From positions 26,836,001 to 26,900,000 of the forward strand of contig NC_092674.1 of assembly GCF_964355755.1 (NCBI RefSeq): 64,000 nt of DNA, read 5' to 3'. Under the pieces are notes generated by a model. It searched no databases. It was not told the origin of the DNA and saw only the letters and a program-made list of their open reading frames with translations. The stretch comes from Antedon mediterranea. Its lineage: Eukaryota; Echinodermata; Crinoidea; Comatulida; Antedonidae. Each line of letters opens with the position of its first letter. The first letter of the stretch is position 1. Shown piece by piece: positions 10,631 through 23,614 of the stretch. The position numbers and the translations under genes were made by a program.

Positions 10631-11208
10631 TTTAGTGGAAAATAACCCTGTAGAAGTCATGGCTGCAGCAGGCTTGTAGTGTGTTGCTCCTTCCTCTTAC
10701 ATCACTCCCATCCCAAGAGCTTATTGTTGACCTATTGGTTGAGTGCCTAGGAATTGGATATATTGTTTGCCATTTTTGCATAACATACACAAGAAAAATA
10801 TCATCCAGGTGGTACAATATATGTTTTATTTGATGTTTTTTTAAAGACGTCATCAGCTGTTTTTACCAATTGTTTAATGCACTACTAAAATTGAATACAA
10901 ATTTCAGTCGATAAAGATTTCAGTCCTATTGGTTAAGTTACAATTAACCTGGATGGTCCTACTTAATACTGACCTTAAGACTGGTGACTGTCCACTGTAA
11001 TGAGGACGTTGAAATTTGGCCTAGAAAATAAATGTCTTAATCATGCGAGTGGTCAATCAAGCAGAGCAGGAAGGGGATGTAACATTTCAACACATGCACA
11101 TTTCAAGGTGTTCCAAGGGGTGCTATTTTGGTGCCTAGTGTTCCTCTGTTATTGCAGACCTACAAAAGAATTATCAGTGATATGTGGTGGATAGGGCCAA
11201 TACTGTTG

Positions 11209-11567
11209 TACCCTTTTCACACCTGCAAAAAGTAACAACTTGTAACAAGTAATCAAGTTTGCGAAGTGTGAATAACATTTTCTGGAAAATCTCCTGATAT
11301 TTCACCAGGGACCCATGTCAAATCTCGGGAGAAAATCACCGATTAGTGGCCTGTTTTTTTGTTGTTACGAGATGTCCCGAGTTTTTACTGCGTGCGCTTG
11401 TGTATTGCCCTGGTATTAAACTGACCAATCATAGTAATGAATGAAATATAGTGCACAACTATGCTTTCTCCCCCGATTTTGTGAATAAAAATGTGTAATA
11501 CAGGAAATCAAACCTGGGTATTACTTGTTAAAAAGTTGTAACAATTTATGCAGATGTGAAAAGGGTA
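11209..11567. mobile_element. 359-bp MITE with TACCCTTTTCAC ends
   Basis: The left end TACCCTTTTCACACCTGCA and the right end TGCAGATGTGAAAAGGGTA are inverted repeats. The similarity continues inward: GTAACAACTTGTAACAAGTA on the left against TTACTTGTTAAAAAGTTGTA on the right. Both termini are TA, so a TA target duplication is possible. Non-coding interior. It lies inside the interval bounded by hAT-type ends. Confidence 0.7.
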
Positions 11568-13532
11568 TTATTATTATTCTCTGTGGAGGATAATAACAAT
11601 TACATTGTCAATTAGCAATATGACTTATTGGCAGTTTTTTAATCATTTAATTCTAGACCCTTATGTATTAGGCCTACCATTAGGTGTATTTGAATGGTTA
11701 CGTTAAGAGCTCCTCATCCTCGCAAAAGATGCACTGCTCAGATAGAAACAGAGAGGAGTTCAAGAAGCTATATCTCAGCCCGATAGGCCTGCGGTTGTGT
11801 ATCTACTTAATTCTCCATTGTGCAATTGCTGGATGTAAATACTGCCCTCTTGAGAATGAAAGTTAATTTAAATACATTTTAACATTTTTTTTGTCAATTC
11901 CGTTTTTATAGCAGTAATATATTTTATGAGTTTTGTTAGAGGTGTTGAGAATTGCTCAGTTTTATCGATATATTAACTATCAGATAACACTAAACATTTT
12001 GCACATGGCATTTGTTTTATACGAAAACTCTGAAATGATAATTGCACCCAAATTTGATATATAACAACTTTTAAAAAGATATAGAACAATCGAACAGAAA
12101 AAGTGATTGACTTCAATAGACATCCTCTATTGTGTTTTCCCACACATTGTAAAGAAGAAAAAAAATAGCACTTTCGGTTTATCAAAAGTGATAGTTGTCT
12201 TTATGGAAATCCATTACAGATGTAATTCTCCTTCTTTGTATATTGACATTTGTTTTATGAATTTGGATTTATAATCTTGTTTGTTTTTCTTTCATGTGTC
12301 TGTGCTTATTTGGCAGATCTTCGTACCTTTGAGACAAATTTATCATCATTATTTTGTTTAGTGTTTTTGTTGCCCCATTACAAATTCAAAAGTGTGAACC
12401 AAGATTATGCCTCCAACTGTGTCACCTACAGTAGTTGCACGGTTCAGTAGCTTGGTGGTAACATTTTATCCAATCCCAGGGGCCTTTGTTCAATTCCGAT
12501 TCTGATCATATTTTATAATTTCTCTCATGAAATGTGGTACCACCAAATCTACGTCTAATAAAATATTAGCTTCTGCCATAAAATACATAAAAATATGATA
12601 TTGTGAATAAGTTTCTATTTGATTAATGCATGTGATAGCTTAACTATGTAACCAATCTTCTTCACAAATATCATTAATGTTAGTTTAGCACATTCTAGCA
12701 GTAAGAGTACCATTCTGGATTTCATGTGAAGCTTTAAGATATAAAATATGGCTGACTTGATTTGACAAGAATGTCCTAGTTCTAAGTGGACAACAATCAA
12801 GTGTATTGCTTTTCTTTGAAGTATCATAATCGGCAAGATGTGACGAAAGTGTTTTCACAGAAGTGCGCTTATTGTTTTATCAGCTAATGTAATTGTGAAA
12901 TACATTACCATATTTGGCAAAAGAGACCAGGGGGAATTATACAGGAACATGTAAAAATTCTGGGATAAATAGCACCATTGATATATTCATATGCGTAAAT
13001 GTGTAGTCATGCTTTTCAGTGCAGAGAAAGTAGCATAATAAGAATACTGTAGTAATGTTCGTTTTTCGCTGTCTAAAAACCGCATAAAATCAACATTGGC
13101 CTATTTCTATCTGAGAAGAGAACGCACGACTCAAAATACATAAAATGTCATTAAACACACATCGGACAATGGTACATTCCATGAAATACATACTTAAAAT
13201 ATACAGTATTCAAACAAAGTATATTTAGTCTACTTTCTGCACTTTCAACCATAGGTCTTTATCTAGTATTGATGATATATAGAAGTTTGTTATATATTAA
13301 GTACACAGTATAGTATTTATTGAAGATATAGACCTATCTATTTGGCCAGCTGTATTGATTTGATCAAATAACATTTTGAAAAGTATTATGTATTTAATAG
13401 ATATACTGTAAAATCCAATCTTCTTTGTATTGTAATCATATGCTTCTACCATCTCCCGCCTCGTTATTTCAAAACCCTGAATTCGCCACTGGGGGCCAAT
13501 TGCTTGTTCAATTTACTTGTCTGTTGATGCTA

Positions 13533-13575
13533 CTTTTTTGTCAAACTAGTTTGATAGTGTAGACAGAGCTTTATA
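13533..13575. mobile_element. AAGCTCTGTC MITE, copy D (right end only)
   Basis: Only the right terminus survives (TTTTTTGTCAAACTAGTTTG, ATAGTGTAGACAGAGCTTTA). It matches the right end of copy B closely, so it is a truncated member of the same family. Confidence 0.7.
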
Positions 13576-16500
13576 CCATGGCAGACACTGTCCAGAACTA
13601 CCCTTGATTGAGTCACAATGATATCAATTTTTTGTGCAATATTCAAATTTCCATTTACAATAACCTTGATTGATTCCATTTCTAATCAAGGAGATGGCAT
13701 TTGAAATACAACACCTGATATCAGTGACACAGGAAGGGTCACCAAAAAACCCTGTGAGTAACTTTCTCACAGCCTTCGTTAAAATTTCACCAGTAATACT
13801 TCCGCGCTGATGATTGAACCCTCGACCTCTGCAAGCATAATTGATCCTAAATGAGTCGTATTGTAAACTTATTGGTCAGTTTATCTTGTAGAATCTTAAT
13901 TGGATTAATCGGTTTTAGAGACGTCTTCCGTGTTATCTTGTCGTGGCCAGAAACGTTTGATCTTTTGTTTTTACGAGCTCAGCCTGAATACTTTTAGAGT
14001 TAGTCATAGATATCTGAGCAATTTGAAAAAAATTAATAAAACAAAACACCAATATTTACTGTAAAATAACAAAATCAGTTTATTCCTAAATGTATAGTAC
14101 TGTAAATGAAGAACTACCTGTAAATATTCAAATCTGTCATGTGTTTTACCAATAACATTGCAAGTTGTATGTTAGCAGCTATATTTACTGTATGCCTAGT
14201 TGACACTTCCATGCATTTTTATCCTTCGCTGTTTGAGGGTCATGCTGTATGTGGCAACTGCGTGTCATTCGCTTACAATTTACACATACTTTCTGCGAGG
14301 TTTGTGTAATATTTGCATTGGTTGTGCTTGCACACTAGGAGCATGCACTCCCGACTAACCTACCACGCAGCTAAAATGAAATTATGAATTTACTTTTTTA
14401 AATCTGTGTGACACCATATTTGTATTATTTTATGTTAGTGCTGCACGTTAAAAATACATATTCCGCCCCTGCACACCATGAAAACTAGCTTAACATGAAC
14501 GATGTGCGTCATAGTGTTCATGCAGAACGTAAACTATTTGTAGCATATGCATGGTAATAGTAATATATTAAATATGGAGCAGTGCGGACGAAAATCTATC
14601 AACTGGGTTTTACCGGCATTGCTCATATTCTAAGCAACCTTACACTAGTTCAGTTTTCACGGTAGACTGGTTTTAATTTCTTAAAAGCATAAATAATTAG
14701 CCACTTAACTGCCCTACTAAAATATAGGTTAATATGTGTACATTATGTATACAAAATATTTGGGGAAAATATTCGATTCTGTAACTTTACACTAGCCAGA
14801 GATCAAGACAATTGAAGCATGTATTTCAACGAATGTTTCAGATAGATAAGAACTTCCTTTCACCAAACTAAACAATCATTTATATTTATTTATAATAAGT
14901 ATTGTCATTGGAATGAATAATTAATTTAATACCAATTAGGAATAATTATTTAATTAGTGGCAGACTGGGTACTGTAGTTGTTCACCATTTAATTCCCACA
15001 ATTAATTGGGTTATTATGACCCAATATCATTGTAAGTATCAAGTATTGATTAAATTTCACCCGTGTAAATATTTGATTAGTTGTAATGAACAACTTCAGG
15101 TTATTGCCCTAGAATCGTCCATCAAAATTAGCGTTTGAAAGCCGGCTATACATCGCCGAGACAACCTGTCAGTTATGAGAGATTTAACATTAGACTGCGC
15201 TTTCTCGTTCATAGAGGAAAATCTTAATCCTTTTCTTTGAAGCATGCGTCAAATTTGATTTTGATTATTATGATTAAGGTCAGTTTAGGCCTAATAACTT
15301 ATTGATGCCGGCAGAAATCTATCGTATAAATTAGAATAGGAAATATTTACCTTAATGTCTAAGTCAAATAAGACTTTTCTTGTCAACAAGTCCATAAAAT
15401 TTAACATACCACTGACTATTCGTAACGTATGCCTATGAGGAATAAATGAGCTCTCACGTTCTGGTAAATACATATCTCTATAGAAATTTCCCTGTTATTA
15501 TGAAAATGTTTTGCCTTTTGGGATCTATGATTTTTTTTAATCTTTTTTTTTTGGGAATACAAATCAAAATGCGAAGTAAATATTTAATGATCGATTCAAT
15601 TAAGTTTGTTTTGACGTACTTTACGTTAATCTCAGTTGTGTTTGGTTAAGGTCATATGCTTGGAGTGCTTATGTCGAAAAGTTCATTTCAGATGAATTAT
15701 TTGCGTTCTTCTCAGTCATAAATTGACAGCGCCACCTTTATAAAGTACCCTGATGACAAATGTCTATTCTATAGAATTTTGAATTTTAGAATAATTTTCT
15801 GACATATGCAAACAAATTTCAAATATATTACAAATTAAAGACAATAATATCGGAGCATGTCTAAAGTTTAACATGGGCAAAGCACAAAACAGAAGTAGGC
15901 CTATTGATTATCTTTAAAAAATGTTATGTATAAGTAAATAAAGTATTGAGAAAATCTAAATAGAGAAATGCAAAAAAACACATGTAAAACATCAATCAGC
16001 ATCAGAAAAAAAGCTCTTTCGAAAAGGAGCTAAAAATACATATGTTGACGTCATCTCTAAAGTATTGCATACAAAGTTTTCCATTTATAATTTAGAGTAC
16101 ATCTTGAATACCTGTAGAGAAATCAAAATATTACTTGAACAAAAATATGCGATGTTTCAAAATTAATTATTTAATCCATCTAATATCATTAGCTTTTAAA
16201 GATTATTATTTTGACATTTTAAACCCAAGAAAATTAATTACGCTTATAGATTTTCAATTTCTTTTCTATGAAAAACATCATTTGTAATATTATCAGATAC
16301 GAAAAGAATAATGAATAGAAGCTTTTACAATTTTGTTCGAAGAAAACATTTTTCAATGAAATTAATGTTAATTTTTTCTTAGCATTCTCCATTTATAAGT
16401 ATCTAACAAGTGAGCAAAGACTTGATAAATAATTTTATAGTTTTTTTTTAGGTTTACAACAAATGAAAAGGTGACTTTATAAATTATTTGTTTGTGTCAT

Positions 16501-16901
16501 ACCATAACATCGTAAATACTATTAATAATATTTATTGGTTACTCTCTAAAACAGAGGAACTCTCTCACAATGAGAGGTTCAACAGTACAAAAGTTTACAA
16601 AAATAAATATCCATTCACAATTACAATAAATATGTCAAGTGATACATATTCTACAAACTTTAAAACAATAAAATATTGATATATTCAGGGGTGGAAATAT
16701 TTTTCAATGTTTAATTTCTATGTTATTTTACAAAAACATGTTATAACTAATTCTAGAGGGTGAAATTTTAGTTACCATCTAGAATTCATTTTTATGAATC
16801 ACTATTCTGTATAAATATACGGTATGATGTAATTTGTTTAGAACCTTATAAGGTAATACCAAATCTAAAATATCTATTAAGTGTCTCAGGACAGTTGTAT
16901 C
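13576..16901. other. Intron sequence, no gene seen
   Basis: Very AT-rich DNA with short random open frames only. No intact element, tRNA-like fold or conserved domain was found on either strand. A weakly GC-richer patch at about 14210-14370 is unassigned. Confidence 0.4.
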
Positions 16902-17068
16902 TTAAACTCTGTCTACACTATCAAAATAGTTTGACAAAAAAAGTTTGATGTGCCCAAATATGGTAGTGATATGCTTAAATATGGTAGTAATATGACATCA
17001 TCTTGTTCATATATGGGCACATCACATTTTTTTGGCACATAAAATGTGATAGTGTGGACAGAGCTTAA
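16902..17068. mobile_element. AAGCTCTGTC MITE, copy E (full length)
   Basis: Ends TTAAACTCTGTCTACACTAT and ATAGTGTGGACAGAGCTTAA, flanked by or ending in TTAA. The interior again has GATGTGCCCAAATATGG and ATATGGGCACATCACA arms around a centre with duplicated AATATGGTAGT words. At 167 bp it matches copy B in length and layout, so it defines the full-length form. Confidence 0.8.
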
Positions 17069-18837
17069 GAAATGAAATACAATCATATCAACATTTTTTT
17101 GTGGATTACAAAAAAAATTAAATTTTTAATGTTACAAATCTTCCCAAAAATAGATATTCCTTCCTTACAAAACCTCAAAAGTATGTATCATAAACGGTGA
17201 TAAGTATAAATTCATATTTTGGCATTGGAAAGCAGACAAACTGACTTTTACAATTATGAATCATGTTTTTTTAAAACATTTGTTATAACCTTAAACTTAT
17301 ACACCTCCCTAGTGAGTTAAATTCCTAAATTATAGCAATTCATTCTTTCCTTATCCCATTCCCAATTATTTGATCATCATACCCTAGTTTTATATACTGT
17401 TTATGTTTAACGTGTTTTAAATGATGCATATTACATTACCCCCATCCTGTCATTTTCATTCCTCGTTAGTTTTGCGTTTATCCATCGTCAGCCTTCAGAA
17501 TCTCATTTGAATTTTTAAAAATATAATAATATTGATACTTAAATAGTCCAATGAAAGTGTTAGATTCATAAATTTATTTTTATTTGTGTACATTTTTGTA
17601 ATTGGTGCTTTTAAAATGGAGACAGTTATTAAATTTCATGGAAATGCAATATACTCTATTAAACTAATGCATTGTGGCAAGTATATTAGCCTACTGTGGA
17701 TAGAAAAGTGTATATCCTAACTTTCTGAATTTTCCTGCGATACTGGACTGCCACTCCTAACTGGAGTTTCCAGCTATTTTGAGTATCTCTAAGTGAAATA
17801 GTACGCACTATTGAGCGGTCGTTCAGTAATACTTTTTTTTTCTATTTTTTGCTTCATAAGGATTCAAATGACAGGAATTTATTTAGATGTTATATAAATT
17901 TCACCTCGTTGAAATATAACCTTTATTTGTACCATTACTCTACTATTTGTATACCACTAGGCATGTTTGGATTTTTAAAGGTGAATTCAATGCACTGGTG
18001 CGACAGATTTTCCACAAAGGAACATCATTGTTTACTATAGATCCTGATGTTGGTTTGGGCACACTTTTATAAATTCTCCCAATTTTTCATTTTGTCCACG
18101 TTTGGACCTCTGCCAACCTGTGAGATAGCTTTCGTTCTCCCAGCAAAAGATACTTGGCATTTCATAAAGTCTTCAATACTTTATAGAAATATTAAACTTG
18201 CACTAAACCACCAAAGTGGTTGACCAACTTCGAGCCAAATTTAGACCTCCAACACTTCAATTGGCATTTTATGTCAAACTTTTCTGACAGTCTTTTTAAT
18301 ATATCGTGTCTGTACAATATCACCTTTCATTATAATATGACATAACATAAAAACTAAGGTTTAATGTGATAATAATTTGGGCTGTGGTTTTGTTAAATCA
18401 TTATGATTCATTTTTTGTAAGGGTGTGTTTCTGCCAAAATTATTTTTAGTTTCATTGCAAATCTGATTTTAAAAAAGTATGAATTTTACTCAGCCCACAG
18501 AAACTGTGCTCTTCGTCATTTCGTGATTTCCATACTTGATTCCTCTCGTTAGTTTTGAAACTAATCGTTATTCATTCATTGAATCTACCTTAATTGATTA
18601 TACTTCATGTAAATTGATTGACTGACTCATTTAACATTTTATATTAAGAAAAAAATAGTATTGATTTCAAAATGTTTCTTAAATTTATTTTTGTATAGAA
18701 ACAATTATTCATCATCAATTTCAAATCAAAGTTTCGTCTAATTAAAATAGTATTTTAGATATATGAAAATATGATTTAAAAAGTACTAAAGTAATATCAC
18801 TATGTACAGGTATATATATATATAAACACATGATTCA
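17069..18837. other. Intron sequence, no gene seen
   Basis: AT-rich DNA without recognisable exons. A short (TA)n tract lies at about 18814-18827, just before the retroelement that follows. Confidence 0.35.
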
Positions 18838-19018
18838 CAGGCATAGAACATTCATTCTAAACCGCCCGGTGATATACTGAAATTCAATTAATTAATTTGA
18901 AACAATAAGATAAGGAAATCTGTGAGAATGAGAAAAAGTCGTCCTCACCGAGATTCGAACCCAGACCTCCTGCTTGATATGCAGACGTCCTAACCATTAG
19001 ACCACTGGGGCTTTCATG
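18838..19018 (-). mobile_element. tRNA-derived SINE, reverse orientation
   Basis: On the minus strand the head reads like a tRNA: AGTGGTCTAATGGTTAGGAC (D-arm and A-box), an anticodon-like stem TCTGC/GCAGG with a 7-base loop, and GGTTCGAATC (B-box). The T-stem pairs, but the acceptor stem does not, so it is not a functional tRNA. The 3' part ends in the block also found at 10580-10620, indicating a shared tail. Confidence 0.7.
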
Positions 19019-19149
19019 GTACAGTTCAAACCCGATTGGATAGCGACTCTTTAACATTCTCGTCGTGGTACGGCGGAACAGCACTATATATATATTTTTT
19101 ACAAATAATATTATTATAGCCTGTGCTTCCGACATTAGGCATCAAGGAC

Positions 19150-19455
19150 ACAGGCTTTTTTCCATTCTATAGCAATCGGGTTACCCCGTGTCTGGGACCA
19201 GCTTCCCAGACCGATGACAGATGCTACAGTCCTAGAAAGCCCATCAGGCTTCATTAGAAAAGTTCATACTCATTTTGATTCGCTGTAACTGTATTTTGTC
19301 TATGTATTTTAAACTGACTTTGAGGTATGGTCAACCGGCTCAGCTACAGTGATAGGTTCACTTAGGTTGACCCTGGTCTCCCCAATTTCAGTTTTTTTTT
19401 GTTATGTATATACTCAAATAGACCAAATAAATAATGAAATGAAATGAAAATTTTG
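19150..19455 (+). mobile_element. Probable non-LTR retrotransposon 3' end
   Basis: Non-coding stretch (GGGACCAGCTTCCCAGACCG, GACCCTGGTCTCCCCAATTT) ending in AAATAAATAATGAAATGAAA, the low-complexity A-rich tail usual for CR1/L2-type LINE 3' ends. There is no reverse transcriptase coding sequence in this copy. Assignment rests on the tail only. Confidence 0.5.
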
Positions 19456-19505
19456 TTCAGTTTATTTGCTGAATTATACCGCTACTGTGCACACATGTAT
19501 TAGAT

Positions 19506-20215
19506 TTTTTTTCTGCTTCAGGCTAATAGTGTAAAGCAATATATAAGAAGAAGCCAAATCTGGACTAGTCATCATGACCATGTACCTAGGGTTTGATAAT
19601 GAGGAAGCGATTGTCTAGGGTAGCCACATCTTAGAAATGAACACTGACATGGTCTCCATGAGGGGATGGCTAGGAAGTAGTAGCAATGTCTGTACCTATC
19701 TCTCAGCCATGTCCTAATTAATAAGCACCCATTATGATATAAGACAAACATATTGCTACTTCTTTTTCTAGTCCGTTTCTATTGAGTTTGAGAATCATCA
19801 GATCTTTAAAATGGTTTCAACGACACCATTTGATTCCCGTCTCGATCGTCAAGAACTGTTTTTTTTCTGCTTCAGGCTAATAGTGTAAAGCAATATATAA
19901 AAAGAAGCCAAATCTGGACTAGTCATCATGACCATGTACCTAGGGTTTGATAATGAGGAAGCGATTGTCTAGGGTAGCCACATCTTAGAAATGAACACTG
20001 ACATGGTCTCCATGAGGGGATGGCTAAGAAGTAGTAGCAATGTCTGTACCTATCTCTCAGCCATGTCCTAATTAATAAGCACCCATTATAATATAAGACA
20101 AACATATTGCTACTTCTTTTTCTAGTCCGTTTCTATTGAGTTTGAGAATCATCAGATCTTTAAAATGGTTTCAAAGACACCATTTGATTCCCGTCTCGAT
20201 CGTCAAGAACTGTTT
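19506..20215. repeat. 354-bp tandem duplication (two copies)
   Basis: Copy 1 runs from about 19506 to 19859 and copy 2 from 19860 to 20215, offset 354 bp. Only a handful of substitutions separate them (for example AAGAAG/AAAAAG, GGCTAGGAAG/GGCTAAGAAG, ATGATATAAG/ATAATATAAG, CAACGACACC/CAAAGACACC). Both copies include a poly-T start and CGTCTCGATCGTCAAGAACT near their end. The near identity means a recent duplication. No coding content seen. Confidence 0.9.
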
Positions 20216-21309
20216 TTAAACGCACTTCTGTTGATCAATTTGAACTGAACTCAACCCTGGATCGAGATGAGGTCTACTCACACTCAAAACAGCGTATAAA
20301 CATTGGACTTATTCTCTAGGTGCACTTTTGCCTAACGAACTGGAGTGTGGGTAACAGTTTTATTTCATAATAAGCTCTACCTTGACAGAATTAGATGGTT
20401 CACTAGTCGCCAATGTTATCGCAAACCCTGTCGCAAACGGTTCCACTCCGCTGGGAACCATTACAAATATTGCGCTCTCTCTGGCGTGGCCTTTTTTCTG
20501 TCATGGTAATTTAAATCTACAGTATTTTTCACAAAATCAGGTAGCGCAATGTGCCTCATGTCTTGAAGTGTCTACTGCACCTCGCTGTTTGGTTTTTATG
20601 TAATTGACCCAGCCGGGATATGGCTACCAGAATACTATGACTGAGCTTGTCAAAGTTTGACTGTGATTGGTGAATAGTGCTAATATGATCAATCATTTAA
20701 ATCAAAGGCATGACCTTTTAACCAGACCACTATAAAGTCTAATAGCAGGTCTGTCTAATTCAATTACGTTGTATTGGTTTACCTTTCTAAGCTTTATCGT
20801 TTTTAGTACTTTGCATAATTTCAACAGCTATTCTGTTGCAGGCATTTAATTATGTTGATTGCAAATATTATATTACTTATGTCAACATGGATGTGTGTGA
20901 CAGAAAAACCACCCAGATGAATCTCTTGCACATCTGAATAAACTATCGTTATTGTCCCTAAAGCATCCATACATAAATCACACCTCATTAAGTTATACTT
21001 TACCAAATGCGAAGTCCCTATCATTACACAGTCAACTACTGTAGCTAAGCAATCTGAAACAAAAATTGCACAAATTAGTAGTTTATGCAGAACACATAAT
21101 ATTGCTTGGAGCTGTTGAACTTTTTCATGTTTTACAATGCAGTAGTAGTTATTAATAGGATAATACTTTATTCATTGTTATAATAAAATTGATAATAGGT
21201 TTCTGATATGTATCAAGTGCATATTGTTTTAGGGCTTAGCTTTTTGGAATGGGGCACACCTGGGGCACAACTAGGGCAACCACAAGATCTAAATACTTTT
21301 TCTTTGTGG
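20216..21309. other. Intron sequence, possible decayed MITE
   Basis: No gene seen. At 20390-20465 there are GATGGTTCACTAGTCGC and CGCTGGGAACCATTAC, which faintly resemble the ends of the MITE at 681-860 but do not form convincing inverted repeats. The rest is unassigned AT-rich DNA. Confidence 0.3.
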
Positions 21310-21740
21310 AAAAAAACTGTTGTAGAAAATCAGAAAGAGAATAAGTGGCGTATCAACTTTTGTGCCACAATTCTTTCTACTTTATGATTTTTTTATTTTT
21401 TTATTATTTTGAAAGTCATCTCAAGTAAATAGATACATATGCACCATTTGGTAGAGCATTTAAATAAAACATAAAAGATTTGTAGAAAATCAGAAAGGAA
21501 CAGGAATATAGTGATATCAGCTCACAGTTCTTTCCAATTAAATTAGTTTTTTAATTATTTTAATTTCTCAAGTAAATAGATACGTACAAACCATTTGGTG
21601 GTGTATTGGCTTTTGTGCCATAATTCTTCCCAATTTGATGATGTTTTAAAATTATTTTAAAAGTCATCTCAAGTAGGCCTAAATAGATACATACACACCA
21701 TTTGGTAGAGCATTTAAATAAAATATAAAAAAGATTATCA
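21310..21740. repeat. Degenerate tandem repeat, three copies of about 125-155 bp
   Basis: Copies carry GTAGAAAATCAGAAAG, TTTGTGCCA(C/T)AATTCTT, TCTCAAGTAAATAGATAC and ACCATTTGGT(A/G)G in the same order. The first and third both end in TAGAGCATTTAAATAAAA. The middle copy has lost part of its left half. Old, non-coding. Confidence 0.65.
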
Positions 21741-22535
21741 TTTTATTTGTTTAAAATATACAGCTACATCAAAAAATAAAGTAACAATAAAAGTTTAGTG
21801 TCATCCTTGATAATCCCAGCCCCAGGGCTTCAATTAATTGAACATTTAAAGATAAGTTTAAAGGTTTTTAAAAGGAAGTATTATTCATCAACAAAGTACA
21901 ATATGCTTTGATGATGAGAGGCAGCTTCTGTGTACCAACATGGTACAATTTTATTTTCTTCTTTTATATGACCACAAGGAATCAACCAAAGATTCTATTG
22001 AAATTAATATAGATTATTTAACTTACGGTAACTTTTTAACATAAAAAACTTGGTCAACGAATTTAACAATTTAAAATAAAGTAATGTGGATTATTTAACT
22101 AAACCTTTTAACCTAAAAAGATTTGACAATAATTAGGTGATAACTTGACAGACAATCCTAATAATGCAATAAAACCATCCAAAATCTTGAGATGAGTAAA
22201 AGGGATTGTGGCTATGTATGATATAAGAATTAGGTAACTGAAAAAAATAGAGTTTTCAAATAAAATGACTTATTCAATCAATCAGCAGTTCAAGGTACAA
22301 ATTATATAAAGATTATTGCAGTGTTGTTATTGTATATTAAAGTGCTAAACTACTTTCTCTTTTAAAAACACACAACTGTTAACAAAATTGTTTTTATTGC
22401 ACTCATTATTGAATCTCAGTATGAATTTTTGTAAGTGCACTCTGAAAAATCATATAAAGTCATGTGTGTGCTCTTTTCCGAGTGTGGTCTTGCCTTCTCT
22501 TAAAAAATTTCTCTTTAGAATACACTACATATCTT
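21741..22535. other. Intron sequence, no gene seen
   Basis: AT-rich DNA with no supported exon, element or RNA gene on either strand. Confidence 0.35.
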
Positions 22536-22690
22536 TAAAGCTCTGTCTACACTATCAAACTTTATGTAACAAAAAATGTGATGTGTCCGTATATGGACAT
22601 GATGATGTCATATCACTACCATATTTAAGTATATCACTACTATATTTGGGCACATCACACTCTTTTTGTCAAACTAGTTTGATAGTGTTA
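22536..22690. mobile_element. AAGCTCTGTC MITE, copy F
   Basis: The left end TAAAGCTCTGTCTACACTAT is intact and the inner arms GATGTGTCCGTATATGG and ATATTTGGGCACATCACAC are present. The right end stops at GTTTGATAGTGT, having lost the terminal AGACAGAGCTTTA. Otherwise collinear with copies B and E. Confidence 0.75.
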
Positions 22691-23614
22691 TAACTGTAAA
22701 TAAGCCAACTCTCTCAATACCGGACCCACTTGAAATGGCCTAATACAGTATGTCTGGTTTTTAGAAATTCTGACATTTTAAATGTTTTTAATGGCAAAAT
22801 TTGTATTTATGGTGTTCAATGTGTCTTTTTAAAATGTATTGTTTTATGGTAATTTCAAGCATAAAGTATGGCAAACAAAAAAACAGATTCTCATATCTGT
22901 TTCCGAAGTATCATAGGAATATTTGGTAATACACTGGGAATCGGGTAAAAAAACGATTAGGCAGACTACAGTACTTCTCACTATAATTTATAATAGTTAT
23001 AATATTTGATTTTGTTTTCTCGAAAACAGTAGTTGTTTCTTTCAACGTACATAATCTGCACTTGAGTTTAAAATTCACAGGAAACATTTTGAGCCATTAG
23101 TTGTGTGAAATAACAAGAAAAAGGCATTATCCATTCCCAGCTGACATACTATACTTTAAAAAACTAATAGATCAAGAGATAATTTGGACAGGTGTCCTGA
23201 GGTGATTAACAGGGAGTGGATCAGACCTGGATACTACTGTATTAGGTCATTTGGCCTTTTATAATCCTTGTACGTAAGTTCAACAGTTCAGTACAAATGC
23301 TTATTAACCTACATGTAATATTACATACAGTAGATATGAATCAAGTAAGATTTGAACTGGATCATTTGAAATGATAGGGAGTGGCTTAAAACATATTCAT
23401 AGGCCTATCTATCTAGAACACTCATAGTTAGGGCCTACCAACTGTTATGACTCTAGGTGAACTTAATATGAAAAGTCATTTAAAGTAAAATGTTATAATT
23501 ATGCTCTATCCTGTGTGTGCATCAGAAGAAGAAAAAAAACATTATTATGTTGATACCTCCTGCCAACTGTATGGTTACTCATTACTGCATGTGACTCAAC
23601 CATTATAATCTATC
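22691..23614. other. Intron sequence, no gene seen
   Basis: AT-rich DNA with no supported exon or element. TAGGCCTA occurs at about 23400. Confidence 0.35.

Larger units (their letters stand above)
9629..13491. mobile_element. Interval bounded by hAT-type terminal inverted repeats
   Basis: The left end 9629-9652 starts CAGTGGCGAACCCAGG and the right end 13468-13491 reads CCTGAATTCGCCACTG. Over 24 bp they are inverted repeats with about three mismatches. CAGTGGCG is a typical hAT terminus. The flanking octamers (ACATTTAT and GGGGCCAA) do not match, so this is either one decayed or rearranged 3.9-kb element or two separate related ends. No transposase frame remains; a SINE, a retroelement tail and a MITE lie inside. 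Confidence 0.4.

Noticed and set aside
18938-19015. Genuine tRNA gene on the minus strand
   Set aside because: D-arm, anticodon arm and T-arm are recognisable but the acceptor stem has several mismatches and a retroelement body follows.
20382-20603. 73-codon open frame, possible exon
   Set aside because: No acceptor/donor pair of matching phase and no domain; the sequence may be a decayed repeat.
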